Of a DNA stretch of 51,386 nucleotides, positions 28,160-36,098 are shown piece by piece (position 1 is the stretch's first letter; each line of letters starts with the position of its first letter). The DNA is from Cyanobacteria bacterium SIG28. Lineage in GTDB: Bacteria; Cyanobacteriota; Vampirovibrionia; Gastranaerophilales; Gastranaerophilaceae. The notes under the pieces are model-generated. The model was not told the DNA's origin and searched no databases. It saw nothing but the letters and a program-made list of their open reading frames with translations. The stretch spans positions 1-51,386 of the forward strand of contig SUTU01000016.1 of the NCBI GenBank assembly GCA_015152525.1, given 5' to 3'. A program made the position numbers and the translations under genes.

Positions 28160-29032
28160 TTATTTACAAAGTGGGAACCCAAGCTTTTCACGTTGTTTGA
28201 CGTACAAATTGGCAACAGCGGATGCCATGGTTCGCACTCGATTAATAAAGTTTATTCTTTCATCCTTGCTAATAACACCACGTGCATCTAATAAATTAAA
28301 TGTATGAGAGCATTTAAGCACATAATCATAAGCAGGTAAAACAAGTTCTGCATCAATACAGTTATCAACTTCTTTTTGATAAGCATCAAACAAGCTAAAT
28401 AACCTTTCTGCGTTTGAATGTTCAAAGTTATATTTAGATTGTTCTATCTCATTTTGAAGATAAATATCACCATATTTTAAATTATTATTCCACATTATAT
28501 CAAATACGGATTCTTTATTTTGAATATACATCGCTATACGTTCAAGACCGTAAGTAATCTCCAGCGCTACAGGTTTAACTTCTAAACCGCCAACTTGTTG
28601 GAAGTATGTAAATTGAGTAATTTCCATACCGTCAAGCCAAACTTCCCAACCTACACCGGCAGCACCTAAAGTTGGTGATTCCCAGTTATCCTCAACAAAT
28701 CTTACATCATGTTTAGACAAATCAATACCCATTGCCTCTAAACTCTTTAAATAAAGTTCTTGCGCATTATCCGGTGATGGTTTTAAGATAACCTGATACT
28801 GGAAATAATGTCCCAAGCGGTTCGGATTTTCACCATAACGAGCATCGGTAGGTCGTCTGCAAGGTTCAACCATTGCTGTTGAATAAGGTTCAGGTCCTAA
28901 GGCTCTTAAAAAAGTTGCAGGGTTCATTGTGGAAGCACCCTTTTCAATATCATAAGGTTGTTGAATGATACAACCGTAATCGGACCAGAAACCTGATAAT
29001 TTTAGTATTAAGTCTTGAAAATTTAATGCCAT
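28160..29032 (-). CDS. glyQ: Glycine-tRNA ligase, alpha subunit
   Basis: 290 aa, standard length. The N-terminal [17 protein letters not shown] and the following [24 protein letters not shown] are the class II catalytic core of the bacterial alpha2-beta2 enzyme. It charges tRNA-Gly with GlyS. GlyS is normally directly downstream, but here the downstream genes are permeases behind a terminator, so glyS must be elsewhere. Ribosome site GGA before ATG 29032. Confidence 0.95.
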   Translation of the reverse strand: MALNFQDLILKLSGFWSDYGCIIQQPYDIEKGASTMNPATFLRALGPEPYSTAMVEPCRRPTDARYGENPNRLGHYFQYQVILKPSPDNAQELYLKSLEAMGIDLSKHDVRFVEDNWESPTLGAAGVGWEVWLDGMEITQFTYFQQVGGLEVKPVALEITYGLERIAMYIQNKESVFDIMWNNNLKYGDIYLQNEIEQSKYNFEHSNAERLFSLFDAYQKEVDNCIDAELVLPAYDYVLKCSHTFNLLDARGVISKDERINFINRVRTMASAVANLYVKQREKLGFPLCK

Positions 29033-29124
29033 TTTTATTCCAACATTGTATTATTTACACTTATTAAATTATACACACAAAATTCCCAGTAAGCAAATTT
29101 TAACACCTATTTTATATTAACTTT

Positions 29125-29185
29125 TGTTAAGATTTTTTGTAACACTGAAATTGAGTATATTTTTAAAACTTTATAAATATAAGAT
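29125..29185 (+). promoter_or_regulatory. Shared upstream architecture, copy 2
   Basis: TGTTAAG (29125-29131), TGTAACA (29138-29144), 23 nt, ACTTTATA (29168-29175), 4 nt, TAAGAT (29180-29185). Confidence 0.45.
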
Positions 29186-29212
29186 AGTTATAAAGTTATG
29201 GAGCTAATCATT

Positions 29213-29377
29213 ATGGAAAACGCTAATACACTTAAAATTATAGCTTGCGAAGAATCTTCTTTAGAAGCTTTTGCAATATATCTAAAAGAACATTCAAAAA
29301 AAGTAAACAACAAAACTAATAACGAACATAACTATTTCGTTAATTGTTTAAGCTCAGCTTATGAAGTTGTTTCTTAA
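29213..29377 (+). CDS. Small protein, 54 aa
   Basis: ATG at 29213 with GGAG about 9 nt upstream; stop TAA at 29375-29377. The product begins MENANTLKIIACEESSLEAF and ends SSAYEVVS, a mostly helical soluble peptide with two Cys. It has its own ribosome site and the promoter-like architecture at 29125-29185, and the EF-hand protein gene starts 36 nt later, so the two are likely one unit. No family recognised. Confidence 0.55.
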   Translation: MENANTLKIIACEESSLEAFAIYLKEHSKKVNNKTNNEHNYFVNCLSSAYEVVS

Positions 29378-29413
29378 ACGAAAATTCAAGTTAAGTAAGA
29401 TGAGAGTAGATAG

Positions 29414-30604
29414 ATGGTAGAACATATTAACAGAGTACCGTTAAGATATAAAGGCAAAAAAGGCGTTTCTGACTTTGCTTTATGGGCAGGTAGAAACTCT
29501 GTTACTGCGTCTATTGAAAAGGGAATGTTTGAAAATTTCAGAAATCAACTATTTGCATGTGGTATTTTTAACATTCTAAATGAAATTACTTGTTATGCAG
29601 CTCAATCTGCTGGTGGTGGCGGTTCTGCAGAAGATGAAACCGAAAAAACACCGGTAGAAGATATTATAGCTGATGCAACTAAAGATATTGATATTCCGGA
29701 AGATCAAAAAGCTGGTTTAAATAAAGAACTTACGCAAAAAGCAAATAATTACAGAAGTATTTATTCTGATATGACAGATGAAAAGCTTACTGAAAAACTT
29801 AAGCTTTATGCAAAAGCTTGGGTTTCAAACACATCTGCAAAACCAGCAACAGAAGAAGCTAAAACAGAAGTTGGAAAAATCATAGGTGGAAATTACACTC
29901 TTGCAGAGCATGACATTGAAAAACTTGCTAAAAGATACGAAATTTTAACTAATGAAAAAGTTGATGCAGATGCTATAAAGCCAGAAATTCTAAACATGGC
30001 AAGAGGATTAGCCGGTGCTGCTCAAGCAGAAGAATTTTCCTCAGAATTGTTAAAAAATCCAAAAGAAAATAAAGATAAAAAAATAAAATTAACTGAAGTT
30101 TCAGATGCAATGGAGAAAGATAGCACAGATGATTTTAACAACGCATTCTTAAACTATGGTCAACAACAAGTTGATAGTTATGACGAAAACAAAGATGGCA
30201 AAGTTAGCTATTTTGAATTCGAAAAAGAAGAAAAAGCTAATGCCAATAGAAAAAAGGAAGAATTCAAAAGTGCTGTTTCAATAGCAACATTTGAAACTTT
30301 AGACCAAAACGGTGATAACTACCTTGATAAAGAGGAAATGGCATCACTAGCTTGGGCAGTGTCCAAATTTAACGATGTTGACCCAAATAGAACGGCTAAC
30401 GACATAACCGCACAAGAAATTGCCGGATATGTATCAGCTTTAGCACACATTGGTGCAGCTGCTGATATGAAAGCAAACGTTGAAGATTATACAACAGAAG
30501 AAATTCAAAAATATTGGGATCAGAATGGAAAAGACGGTGCTCTAAGTGAAGCAAATTTAAAAGGATTAATAAAAACTGCTTACGAAATCTTCAAAAAAGA
30601 CTAA
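29414..30604 (+). CDS. EF-hand domain protein, 396 aa
   Basis: Two good EF-hand loops: DENKDGKVSYFEF (about residues 257-269) and DQNGDNYLDKEE (about 298-309), with a third, degenerate one (DQNGKDGALSEAN) near the C-terminus. These bind Ca2+ with Asp/Asn at positions 1, 3, 5 and Glu at 12. The first ~75 residues include a hydrophobic Gly-rich stretch (SAGGGGSAED); no clear signal peptide. The remainder is acidic and helical with many Lys/Glu. Calcium-binding proteins of this kind are rare in bacteria and usually surface-associated or regulatory. Followed by a strong terminator. Confidence 0.8.
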   Translation: MVEHINRVPLRYKGKKGVSDFALWAGRNSVTASIEKGMFENFRNQLFACGIFNILNEITCYAAQSAGGGGSAEDETEKTPVEDIIADATKDIDIPEDQKAGLNKELTQKANNYRSIYSDMTDEKLTEKLKLYAKAWVSNTSAKPATEEAKTEVGKIIGGNYTLAEHDIEKLAKRYEILTNEKVDADAIKPEILNMARGLAGAAQAEEFSSELLKNPKENKDKKIKLTEVSDAMEKDSTDDFNNAFLNYGQQQVDSYDENKDGKVSYFEFEKEEKANANRKKEEFKSAVSIATFETLDQNGDNYLDKEEMASLAWAVSKFNDVDPNRTANDITAQEIAGYVSALAHIGAAADMKANVEDYTTEEIQKYWDQNGKDGALSEANLKGLIKTAYEIFKKD

Positions 30605-30618
30605 GGTTTATATCAAAC

Positions 30619-30652
30619 AGACGAGGCGCCAAAGGCGCCTCGTCTGTTTTTT
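30619..30652 (+). terminator. Intrinsic terminator for the EF-hand gene
   Basis: AGACGAGGCGCC, AAA loop, GGCGCCTCGTCT, then GTTTTTTT. A very stable 12-bp GC-rich stem. Confidence 0.92.
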
Positions 30653-32091
30653 TATTTTTCAATATCTTCACTGTTTTCAAGAACATTCTGTAAAATCTTC
30701 TTAGAAGTTTTCGGATCCGCTATTGTTGCATTACCTCTAATACAACCGCCTTCACAGCACATAACCTCTATAATATTACCATCAGGACATACACCGTCTT
30801 TAGCATATTTCTTAAGTTGTTTAGCGGTATCTTTATTTAACCCGTTTATAATTACAGGTTTAACTTCACAAGTTGCACAGAATTGAACAGCCTCTGCAAC
30901 ACCACCGATAACAGGGAATTTTCTTCCTTGTTTAGATGGTTGAACTGCATCAACTGCTTCTTCACAGTCAAGAATTTCAATACCCATACCAATAAAGATT
31001 GCACCCAATTCCTTTGCATTTAATACAAAGTCAACATTTTCATTTTCTCTTGCTTCTTGTTTTTTAGCAACACAAGGGCTTACGAAAATAAGTTTTGCAT
31101 TCGGATGTTCTTTTTTAGCAATTTCCGCTGTGTAATACATTGGTGTATGAGTTGTTGACTCATAAGGTTTAATTTCCGGTGCGTGTTTTTTAATAAACTC
31201 ATTATAACCTGCACAGCAAGACGTTGTCATAAACGGTTGACCTTCTTCCATTCTCTCAGCCAACTCTGCAGCTTCTTTACGAGTTGTTATATCAGCACCT
31301 TGAGCAACTTCATAAACATGGTTAAATCCAATTTTCTTGATTGCAGTTTTTAACTGTCCTATAGTTCCCGGGAATTGAGTCATTATTGCCGGTGCAAACA
31401 TTATAACTGTTTCTTTTTTATCTCTTATAAGTTTTAAGATATCAATAATCTGACTCTTTTCATGAACTGCACCAAATGGGCATTTTGAAACACATTTACC
31501 GCAAGAGATACATTTATCAAAATCAATCCTTGCAGTTCCGTCAGAGTTTTTAGAAATAGCGCCTACCGGACAATTATCCTCACAAGGAACTGCAACTTTT
31601 ACAATAGCATTGTAAGGGCAAGCCGCAACGCACATTTTACAAGATTTGCACTTAGTATAATCAATTACTGATTTACCGTCAACAACAGTTATTGCACCAA
31701 ATTTACAAGCTGCTTGGCAAGGCCTTGCAATACAACCTTGACACAAATCAGTTACCTTAACTTGGTTTGGCACACAAGCTTTACATGCTGCTTCTAAAAC
31801 TGTCAAAGGTTTATCATCTAGAACCTCTCTATCTAATGCCATTTTTGCGTATTCAGCTAAAGACATTGTATCGTCATCTTCTTCAATAGGAAAACCCAGT
31901 CCAGCTATTACTCTGTCTTTTATTATTTTTCTTTCTTTATATATACAGCATCTGTAAGGAACTTCCGCACCCTTTGGACGCATATCAAAAGGTATTAGCC
32001 TTGTTTTCTTTTCAAATTCTTGAGACCAAAAGGCTTTTACCAATCTAATTAAAATCTCTTTCTTTAAATTAGTTGTATTATTACTTGTCAT
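30652..32091 (-). CDS. [FeFe] hydrogenase, group-B-like monomeric enzyme
   Basis: 479 aa. The N-terminal region has the RCCIYKER segment of group B [FeFe] hydrogenases (TIGR04105-like, from memory), then several [4Fe-4S] Cys clusters (C103-C129, C148-C154, C170/C174, C194-C204). The H-cluster motifs follow: TTSCCAG (289-295), SPCVAKKQE (C340), and EVMCCEGGC (C446, C450). L1 has SCCAG where the classic enzymes have SCCP. It probably exchanges electrons between ferredoxin and H2 in the cytoplasm. Last gene of the redox operon; the terminator of the convergent EF-hand gene lies just beyond. Confidence 0.88.
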   Translation of the reverse strand: MTSNNTTNLKKEILIRLVKAFWSQEFEKKTRLIPFDMRPKGAEVPYRCCIYKERKIIKDRVIAGLGFPIEEDDDTMSLAEYAKMALDREVLDDKPLTVLEAACKACVPNQVKVTDLCQGCIARPCQAACKFGAITVVDGKSVIDYTKCKSCKMCVAACPYNAIVKVAVPCEDNCPVGAISKNSDGTARIDFDKCISCGKCVSKCPFGAVHEKSQIIDILKLIRDKKETVIMFAPAIMTQFPGTIGQLKTAIKKIGFNHVYEVAQGADITTRKEAAELAERMEEGQPFMTTSCCAGYNEFIKKHAPEIKPYESTTHTPMYYTAEIAKKEHPNAKLIFVSPCVAKKQEARENENVDFVLNAKELGAIFIGMGIEILDCEEAVDAVQPSKQGRKFPVIGGVAEAVQFCATCEVKPVIINGLNKDTAKQLKKYAKDGVCPDGNIIEVMCCEGGCIRGNATIADPKTSKKILQNVLENSEDIEK

Positions 32092-32092
32092 T

Positions 32093-32347
32093 CTATGCCA
32101 ATTGCCTTTCTATTTCCGCTAAAACACTTTCAACAGTTGCTTCTTGTACGATTTCATTATTAACCTTAACATAAGGTGCTTTTGAAAATTCCCAATTTGT
32201 AGAACATACGCCTAAGCAAGGGCTACCTTCTACTACAACAGCATCACCATATTTTTCTTTAACAACTTCATTTAAGCCTTGTAAATTAGACGAACCCATT
32301 ACAAAACATGTTGTTCCTAAACAAACTTTTACTACAACTTTTTCCAT
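32093..32347 (-). CDS. Thioredoxin-like [2Fe-2S] protein
   Basis: 84 aa with the Cys pattern CLGTTC near residue 9-14 and CLGVC near 44-48, the two pairs of the NuoE/[2Fe-2S] thioredoxin-like fold. Such proteins pass electrons to or from hydrogenases (HydC/HydA partner). Gap to the hydrogenase gene is one nt. GAGG ribosome site. Confidence 0.82.
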   Translation of the reverse strand: MEKVVVKVCLGTTCFVMGSSNLQGLNEVVKEKYGDAVVVEGSPCLGVCSTNWEFSKAPYVKVNNEIVQEATVESVLAEIERQLA

Positions 32348-32356
32348 TTTTCTACC

Positions 32357-33514
32357 TCACATATATTTAATTACAACTTTTTTCATATATTTTGTTGTTA
32401 AAACTTGCTCAATTTTCTTTATAATATTTTTTCTAATTTCAATCTCTATCGGCATATTCGGATCATAATGCGCTTGATTTATTTTAGCTCCAACCATAAA
32501 AGTTATACAGTCAGAGTCTAACATAAAATCAATTAACTTTCCAGCAGCATCTTCTGCTATTATTCCCTTTTCCAAATCATCAAGTACCTTTGTTAAGGTT
32601 AAAATACCTTCGGTTACTAAGTCAATACCCTCCATATATGAAACAGCCGGTAACTTACCAATATTGAGCGACATGTCCACTTTTATAGGAATATTTAACT
32701 CCCTTGAAATTAATGAAGCTGTTGTTCCGCCACAAATAGCTTTTTTACCTTTAAAGCTTTTAAAAAGGTTTGCATAATAATTGTCTTTATTTTGGTGATA
32801 AGGCGGACCGGTAAAAATAATAGAGTTTCGGGGCTGTCTAAAGTAAACACAAAAGCAGGAAACATCATCCTTTGGTTTTCTATCCGGTTCTGTTAAAATA
32901 GCTTGACGAACAATCGTTTTACTCAAATCTCTACTTGATATTTCCGGATCTTCTTGTAATTCATCTAATATTATTTTTATCAAGCCTTCACGTCGTAAGC
33001 CTAATTTCAAGTTTCTTGAACCTAAAGCGGCTTGAGTAACACCGTCAGAACAGAAGATTAATCGATCGCCTTCTTTTAATTTTATATTATATAAGTGCAT
33101 GTGCCTGTTTGGAAAATTTACAGAATCTACAACCGTACACTCAGGCTCCATAACTTTACCATCGCTTATCCATATAAATTGAGGATTACCTTCTTCTACG
33201 ATTTTAACTTTACCATCTTCCTTACAGTGCATTGCCGAAAAAGTTGAATAACTTATCTTACGAACCTGGCATACCGGTAAAGAGTTCATAACAATTTCAC
33301 AAGCTTTTTTTATATCAACTTCTTCTTCAATAAAACGAAGAAGCATTGTTGCAGTCATTGATGCCAATATGTTAGCTTTAATTCCGCTACCTAAACCGTC
33401 AGATAAAACCGCAATTAAACGACCTGTTTCAGGAAACCTTTTTGATGCAAAATAATCCCCATAAGCATTTTGGTTATATTTTTTTTCTTGAGCAAAATCC
33501 ACATCAACAAACAT
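32357..33514 (-). CDS. SpoIIE/PP2C-type serine phosphatase with extra C-terminal domain
   Basis: 385 aa. The N-terminal two-thirds is a PPM/SpoIIE-type phosphatase: VLSDGLGSGIKAN (the first metal-binding Asp), EEGNPQFIWI, IFCSDGVTQAALGSRN, and KPKDDVSCFCVYF near residue 215-225. It dephosphorylates Ser/Thr of a partner, often an anti-sigma antagonist. The last ~155 residues, starting around NSIIFTGPPYHQNK, form a separate domain without recognised relatives, with a Gly-rich loop (KKAICGGTTASL). It follows directly, with a one-base overlap, on the sensory hydrogenase gene, so it is the likely output module of that sensor. Confidence 0.85.
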   Translation of the reverse strand: MFVDVDFAQEKKYNQNAYGDYFASKRFPETGRLIAVLSDGLGSGIKANILASMTATMLLRFIEEEVDIKKACEIVMNSLPVCQVRKISYSTFSAMHCKEDGKVKIVEEGNPQFIWISDGKVMEPECTVVDSVNFPNRHMHLYNIKLKEGDRLIFCSDGVTQAALGSRNLKLGLRREGLIKIILDELQEDPEISSRDLSKTIVRQAILTEPDRKPKDDVSCFCVYFRQPRNSIIFTGPPYHQNKDNYYANLFKSFKGKKAICGGTTASLISRELNIPIKVDMSLNIGKLPAVSYMEGIDLVTEGILTLTKVLDDLEKGIIAEDAAGKLIDFMLDSDCITFMVGAKINQAHYDPNMPIEIEIRKNIIKKIEQVLTTKYMKKVVIKYM

Positions 33515-35232
33515 TATTTTTCACCACTATTATTAGAATAATCATCTGCAATTGAGCTTAAAAGTTTTTCGGTTTCAACCATATGTTCACCTAATAAACA
33601 AGCAATCTCTTGAACTGTTGCAATGTTTTTTGTAATAACATCTTTTGCTTTTTTAGCAATTTTTTCCCTATCCATTTCGTTTGCAGTTACGTCAGTTATT
33701 ATAGCGCCAACGATTTCATTTTCTTCTATAACAAAAGCATTTATGTCATAAAGTTTACCATTTACTGAATAATGTTCCTTGTGAATATCTTTTCCTGTTT
33801 TTAACATTTTTTCAAATATATTGCTAAATGAAACTATTCTCTCTATAGAAGCGCCTTTTACACCTTCAGGACGTTCTTTAAAGATTTCATACATTTCACC
33901 ACAAAACATTTGCATAAACTTGTCATTAGATTCAAGAATATTCAAATCTTTATCAACCATAACTATAGCAGCAGGCATACATCTTAGCATTGTTGCAGAC
34001 TTTTTCATTGCAAGTTTACGCATATAAGAAACGCACATCGAAGATTCTGCATCGCCGTCTAATAAAGCACAAGCCAAATCCCTACAAGTTGCATAACCAC
34101 ATCCGCCACAATTTAGTTCATCTTCTTCTTTAATCTTACCGAATTTTTTCATAGCTGAAGCTATTTCGTCAGGTGAATATTCGTTCTTCTTAGGGATTAT
34201 CGGTTCAAATTGTTCCTCAACCACAACCGAAGGACGAGTCGGAATTTCTTCTCTGAATTTTATTTTCGATAAAATCTCTGATTTAATCAAAATGCCTGAA
34301 CGTTTTGTTGATTTTCCAGGACCGTTTACACAACCTGTATCGCAAGAAAGTGCTTCTAAAAATATTTTTTTATCAGTTTTATCAACCTTAAACCCGTCTA
34401 AGGTTTCGTCGAAAGGTTTTAAACCACTTACATTAACTAATACGGTATTATCGTCAACCCCGCACAATTTTATAGTTTCATTCATTCCGCCTTCAATTGG
34501 ATATAAAGCTCCTTCACAAGATGCTTCCGGTATAAATTTATCCTCAGAAGTTACTCTGATTTCCTCAATATTTATAAACTCGTCTTTTATCCAGAAATTT
34601 AATTCATCAAATGTTAAAGCAAAATCTATTAGTTCCGGATGTTTATCAGCTTCTTTCTTTTTGCCGATACACGGACCTATAAATACTATTGAAATATCAT
34701 CACCATAAATAGTTTTAAGATACTTTGCATGAGTTAAAGCAGGTGAAGCAAACGGAGTAATATTTTTTGCAAATTTAGGTTTATATTTAAGGACATAGTC
34801 AACTATTACAGGACATGCGCTTGATATAAACAACCCCTTTTCTTGTTCTTTTAACCATTCATTTGTCTTAACTGAAACTTCCTGAGCACCCAAAGCCGTT
34901 TCACTAACCGCATAAAAACCCAAGCGTTTAAGCAATGCTATCATCTTTGATGATTCAAGACCGTATATACCTGCCCAACTTGGTGCTAAAGAGACATAAA
35001 CTCTCTTCCCGCTAAACATTAATGACTTAACTTTCTCTATATCGTTCCGAACTCTTTTTGCGTTAGACGGACACGCTATTACACAATGACCGCAAGCGAT
35101 ACATTTTTCATCAATAACAGAAGCACTTCCGTTTTGGATTTTAATAGCTTTTACTTGACATTCTCTAACACACTTATAGCAATCATGGCACTCATTTTTC
35201 AGAGTATAAACCGGATACAATTCGTTAGTCAT
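33514..35232 (-). CDS. Sensory-type [FeFe] hydrogenase with PAS domain (HydS/HsfB-like)
   Basis: 572 aa. Two N-terminal [4Fe-4S] ferredoxin motifs (C15-C25 and C44-C54), an H-cluster domain with weakened motifs (SSACP 137-141; GPCIGKK with C188; ALSCDTGC with C297/C301), then a [4Fe-4S] domain (C375, C378, C383, C400) and a PAS domain (~412-520) with a C-terminal helix. The loss of the second Cys of L1 and the attached PAS fit the group C sensory hydrogenases rather than an H2-producing enzyme. It should sense H2 and signal through the phosphatase encoded next. Confidence 0.85.
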   Translation of the reverse strand: MTNELYPVYTLKNECHDCYKCVRECQVKAIKIQNGSASVIDEKCIACGHCVIACPSNAKRVRNDIEKVKSLMFSGKRVYVSLAPSWAGIYGLESSKMIALLKRLGFYAVSETALGAQEVSVKTNEWLKEQEKGLFISSACPVIVDYVLKYKPKFAKNITPFASPALTHAKYLKTIYGDDISIVFIGPCIGKKKEADKHPELIDFALTFDELNFWIKDEFINIEEIRVTSEDKFIPEASCEGALYPIEGGMNETIKLCGVDDNTVLVNVSGLKPFDETLDGFKVDKTDKKIFLEALSCDTGCVNGPGKSTKRSGILIKSEILSKIKFREEIPTRPSVVVEEQFEPIIPKKNEYSPDEIASAMKKFGKIKEEDELNCGGCGYATCRDLACALLDGDAESSMCVSYMRKLAMKKSATMLRCMPAAIVMVDKDLNILESNDKFMQMFCGEMYEIFKERPEGVKGASIERIVSFSNIFEKMLKTGKDIHKEHYSVNGKLYDINAFVIEENEIVGAIITDVTANEMDREKIAKKAKDVITKNIATVQEIACLLGEHMVETEKLLSSIADDYSNNSGEK

Positions 35233-35467
35233 TTTTCAAACTTTCCAATATTACCATCAATTTTTCTTCATCAACATTATTATATATTTTATCATCAATA
35301 TAGATGTTTGGTCCAACTTCACATTTATTTTCACATAATGCGCCATATAACTCTATTTTTGCATCTAAATTGTTATCTTCAATAAATTTTTCTATTATTT
35401 CAGCGTTTTTGTAGTTACCTCTTGCAAAACAAGCACTACCCATGCAAATCTTAATCTCTGTCGTCAT
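35225..35467 (-). CDS. Thioredoxin-like [2Fe-2S] protein
   Basis: 80 aa. Cys pattern CMGSAC (about 9-14) and LCENKC (about 44-50), as in NuoE-like [2Fe-2S] proteins, resembling the 32093 protein in size but not close in sequence. It overlaps rex by 17 bp and the sensory hydrogenase gene by 8 bp, so it is tightly coupled to both and may feed electrons to the sensor. Confidence 0.8.
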   Translation of the reverse strand: MTTEIKICMGSACFARGNYKNAEIIEKFIEDNNLDAKIELYGALCENKCEVGPNIYIDDKIYNNVDEEKLMVILESLKND

Positions 35468-36089
35468 CTACAACCTTGTCCTCTGCAACAAACTGTAAGA
35501 AATTTCCTATTAAATTTTCATTCCAAACTCTTACATTCTTTTTAACTTTTAATACTCGTGGGGTAAAATTCCAAATATATTTTATACCTGCTTCAACCAG
35601 CATATCGGCACAGTTTTGAGCGACCTCTTTGGGAACTGTTAAAATTGCAATATCAACCCCAAGTTTTTGAACTAAGTTAGGCAATTCTGAAAAATGAAAA
35701 ACTTCTTTTGAATTTATCATCATGCCTATCTTTAAAGGATTATTATCAAAAAGTGCAAGAATATTAAGTCCGTAATCTTTTAAATCTTCGTATTTAATCA
35801 ATGCCGTACCAATATTACCTGCACCTATAATAAAAGCATTTTTCGGTTTTTTAAACCCTAAAGTTTCTTCAATACTTCGACGTAATTTCTTCACCTCATA
35901 TCCGATTTTACATTTACCTACATTATTAACCATTTTTATATCTTTACGAACTTGCGAATTATCGATATTCAATAATTCAGCAATCCTAGGGCTTGAAACA
36001 TATTCAAGCCCGGATTGTTCACATTCCAAAAGTATAAAATGATATAAAGTAAGTCGTTTTATAACTTTTTCGGATAAATTTTGGTTCAT
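35451..36089 (-). CDS. rex: Redox-sensing transcriptional repressor Rex
   Basis: 212 aa. N-terminal winged helix with SPRIAELLNIDNSQVRKDI, and a C-terminal Rossmann domain with FIIGAGNIGTAL, then FTPRVLKV and the domain-swapped C-terminal helix. Rex binds NADH and NAD+ and releases DNA when NADH is high, turning on fermentation genes. It lies 9 nt after adhE, its classic target, in the same operon. No convincing full Rex operator (TTGTTAA-n4-TTAACAA-type) could be found upstream of adhE; only a half-site at 38840-38846. Confidence 0.93.
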   Translation of the reverse strand: MNQNLSEKVIKRLTLYHFILLECEQSGLEYVSSPRIAELLNIDNSQVRKDIKMVNNVGKCKIGYEVKKLRRSIEETLGFKKPKNAFIIGAGNIGTALIKYEDLKDYGLNILALFDNNPLKIGMMINSKEVFHFSELPNLVQKLGVDIAILTVPKEVAQNCADMLVEAGIKYIWNFTPRVLKVKKNVRVWNENLIGNFLQFVAEDKVVDDDRD

Positions 36090-36098
36090 AATCAGCCC

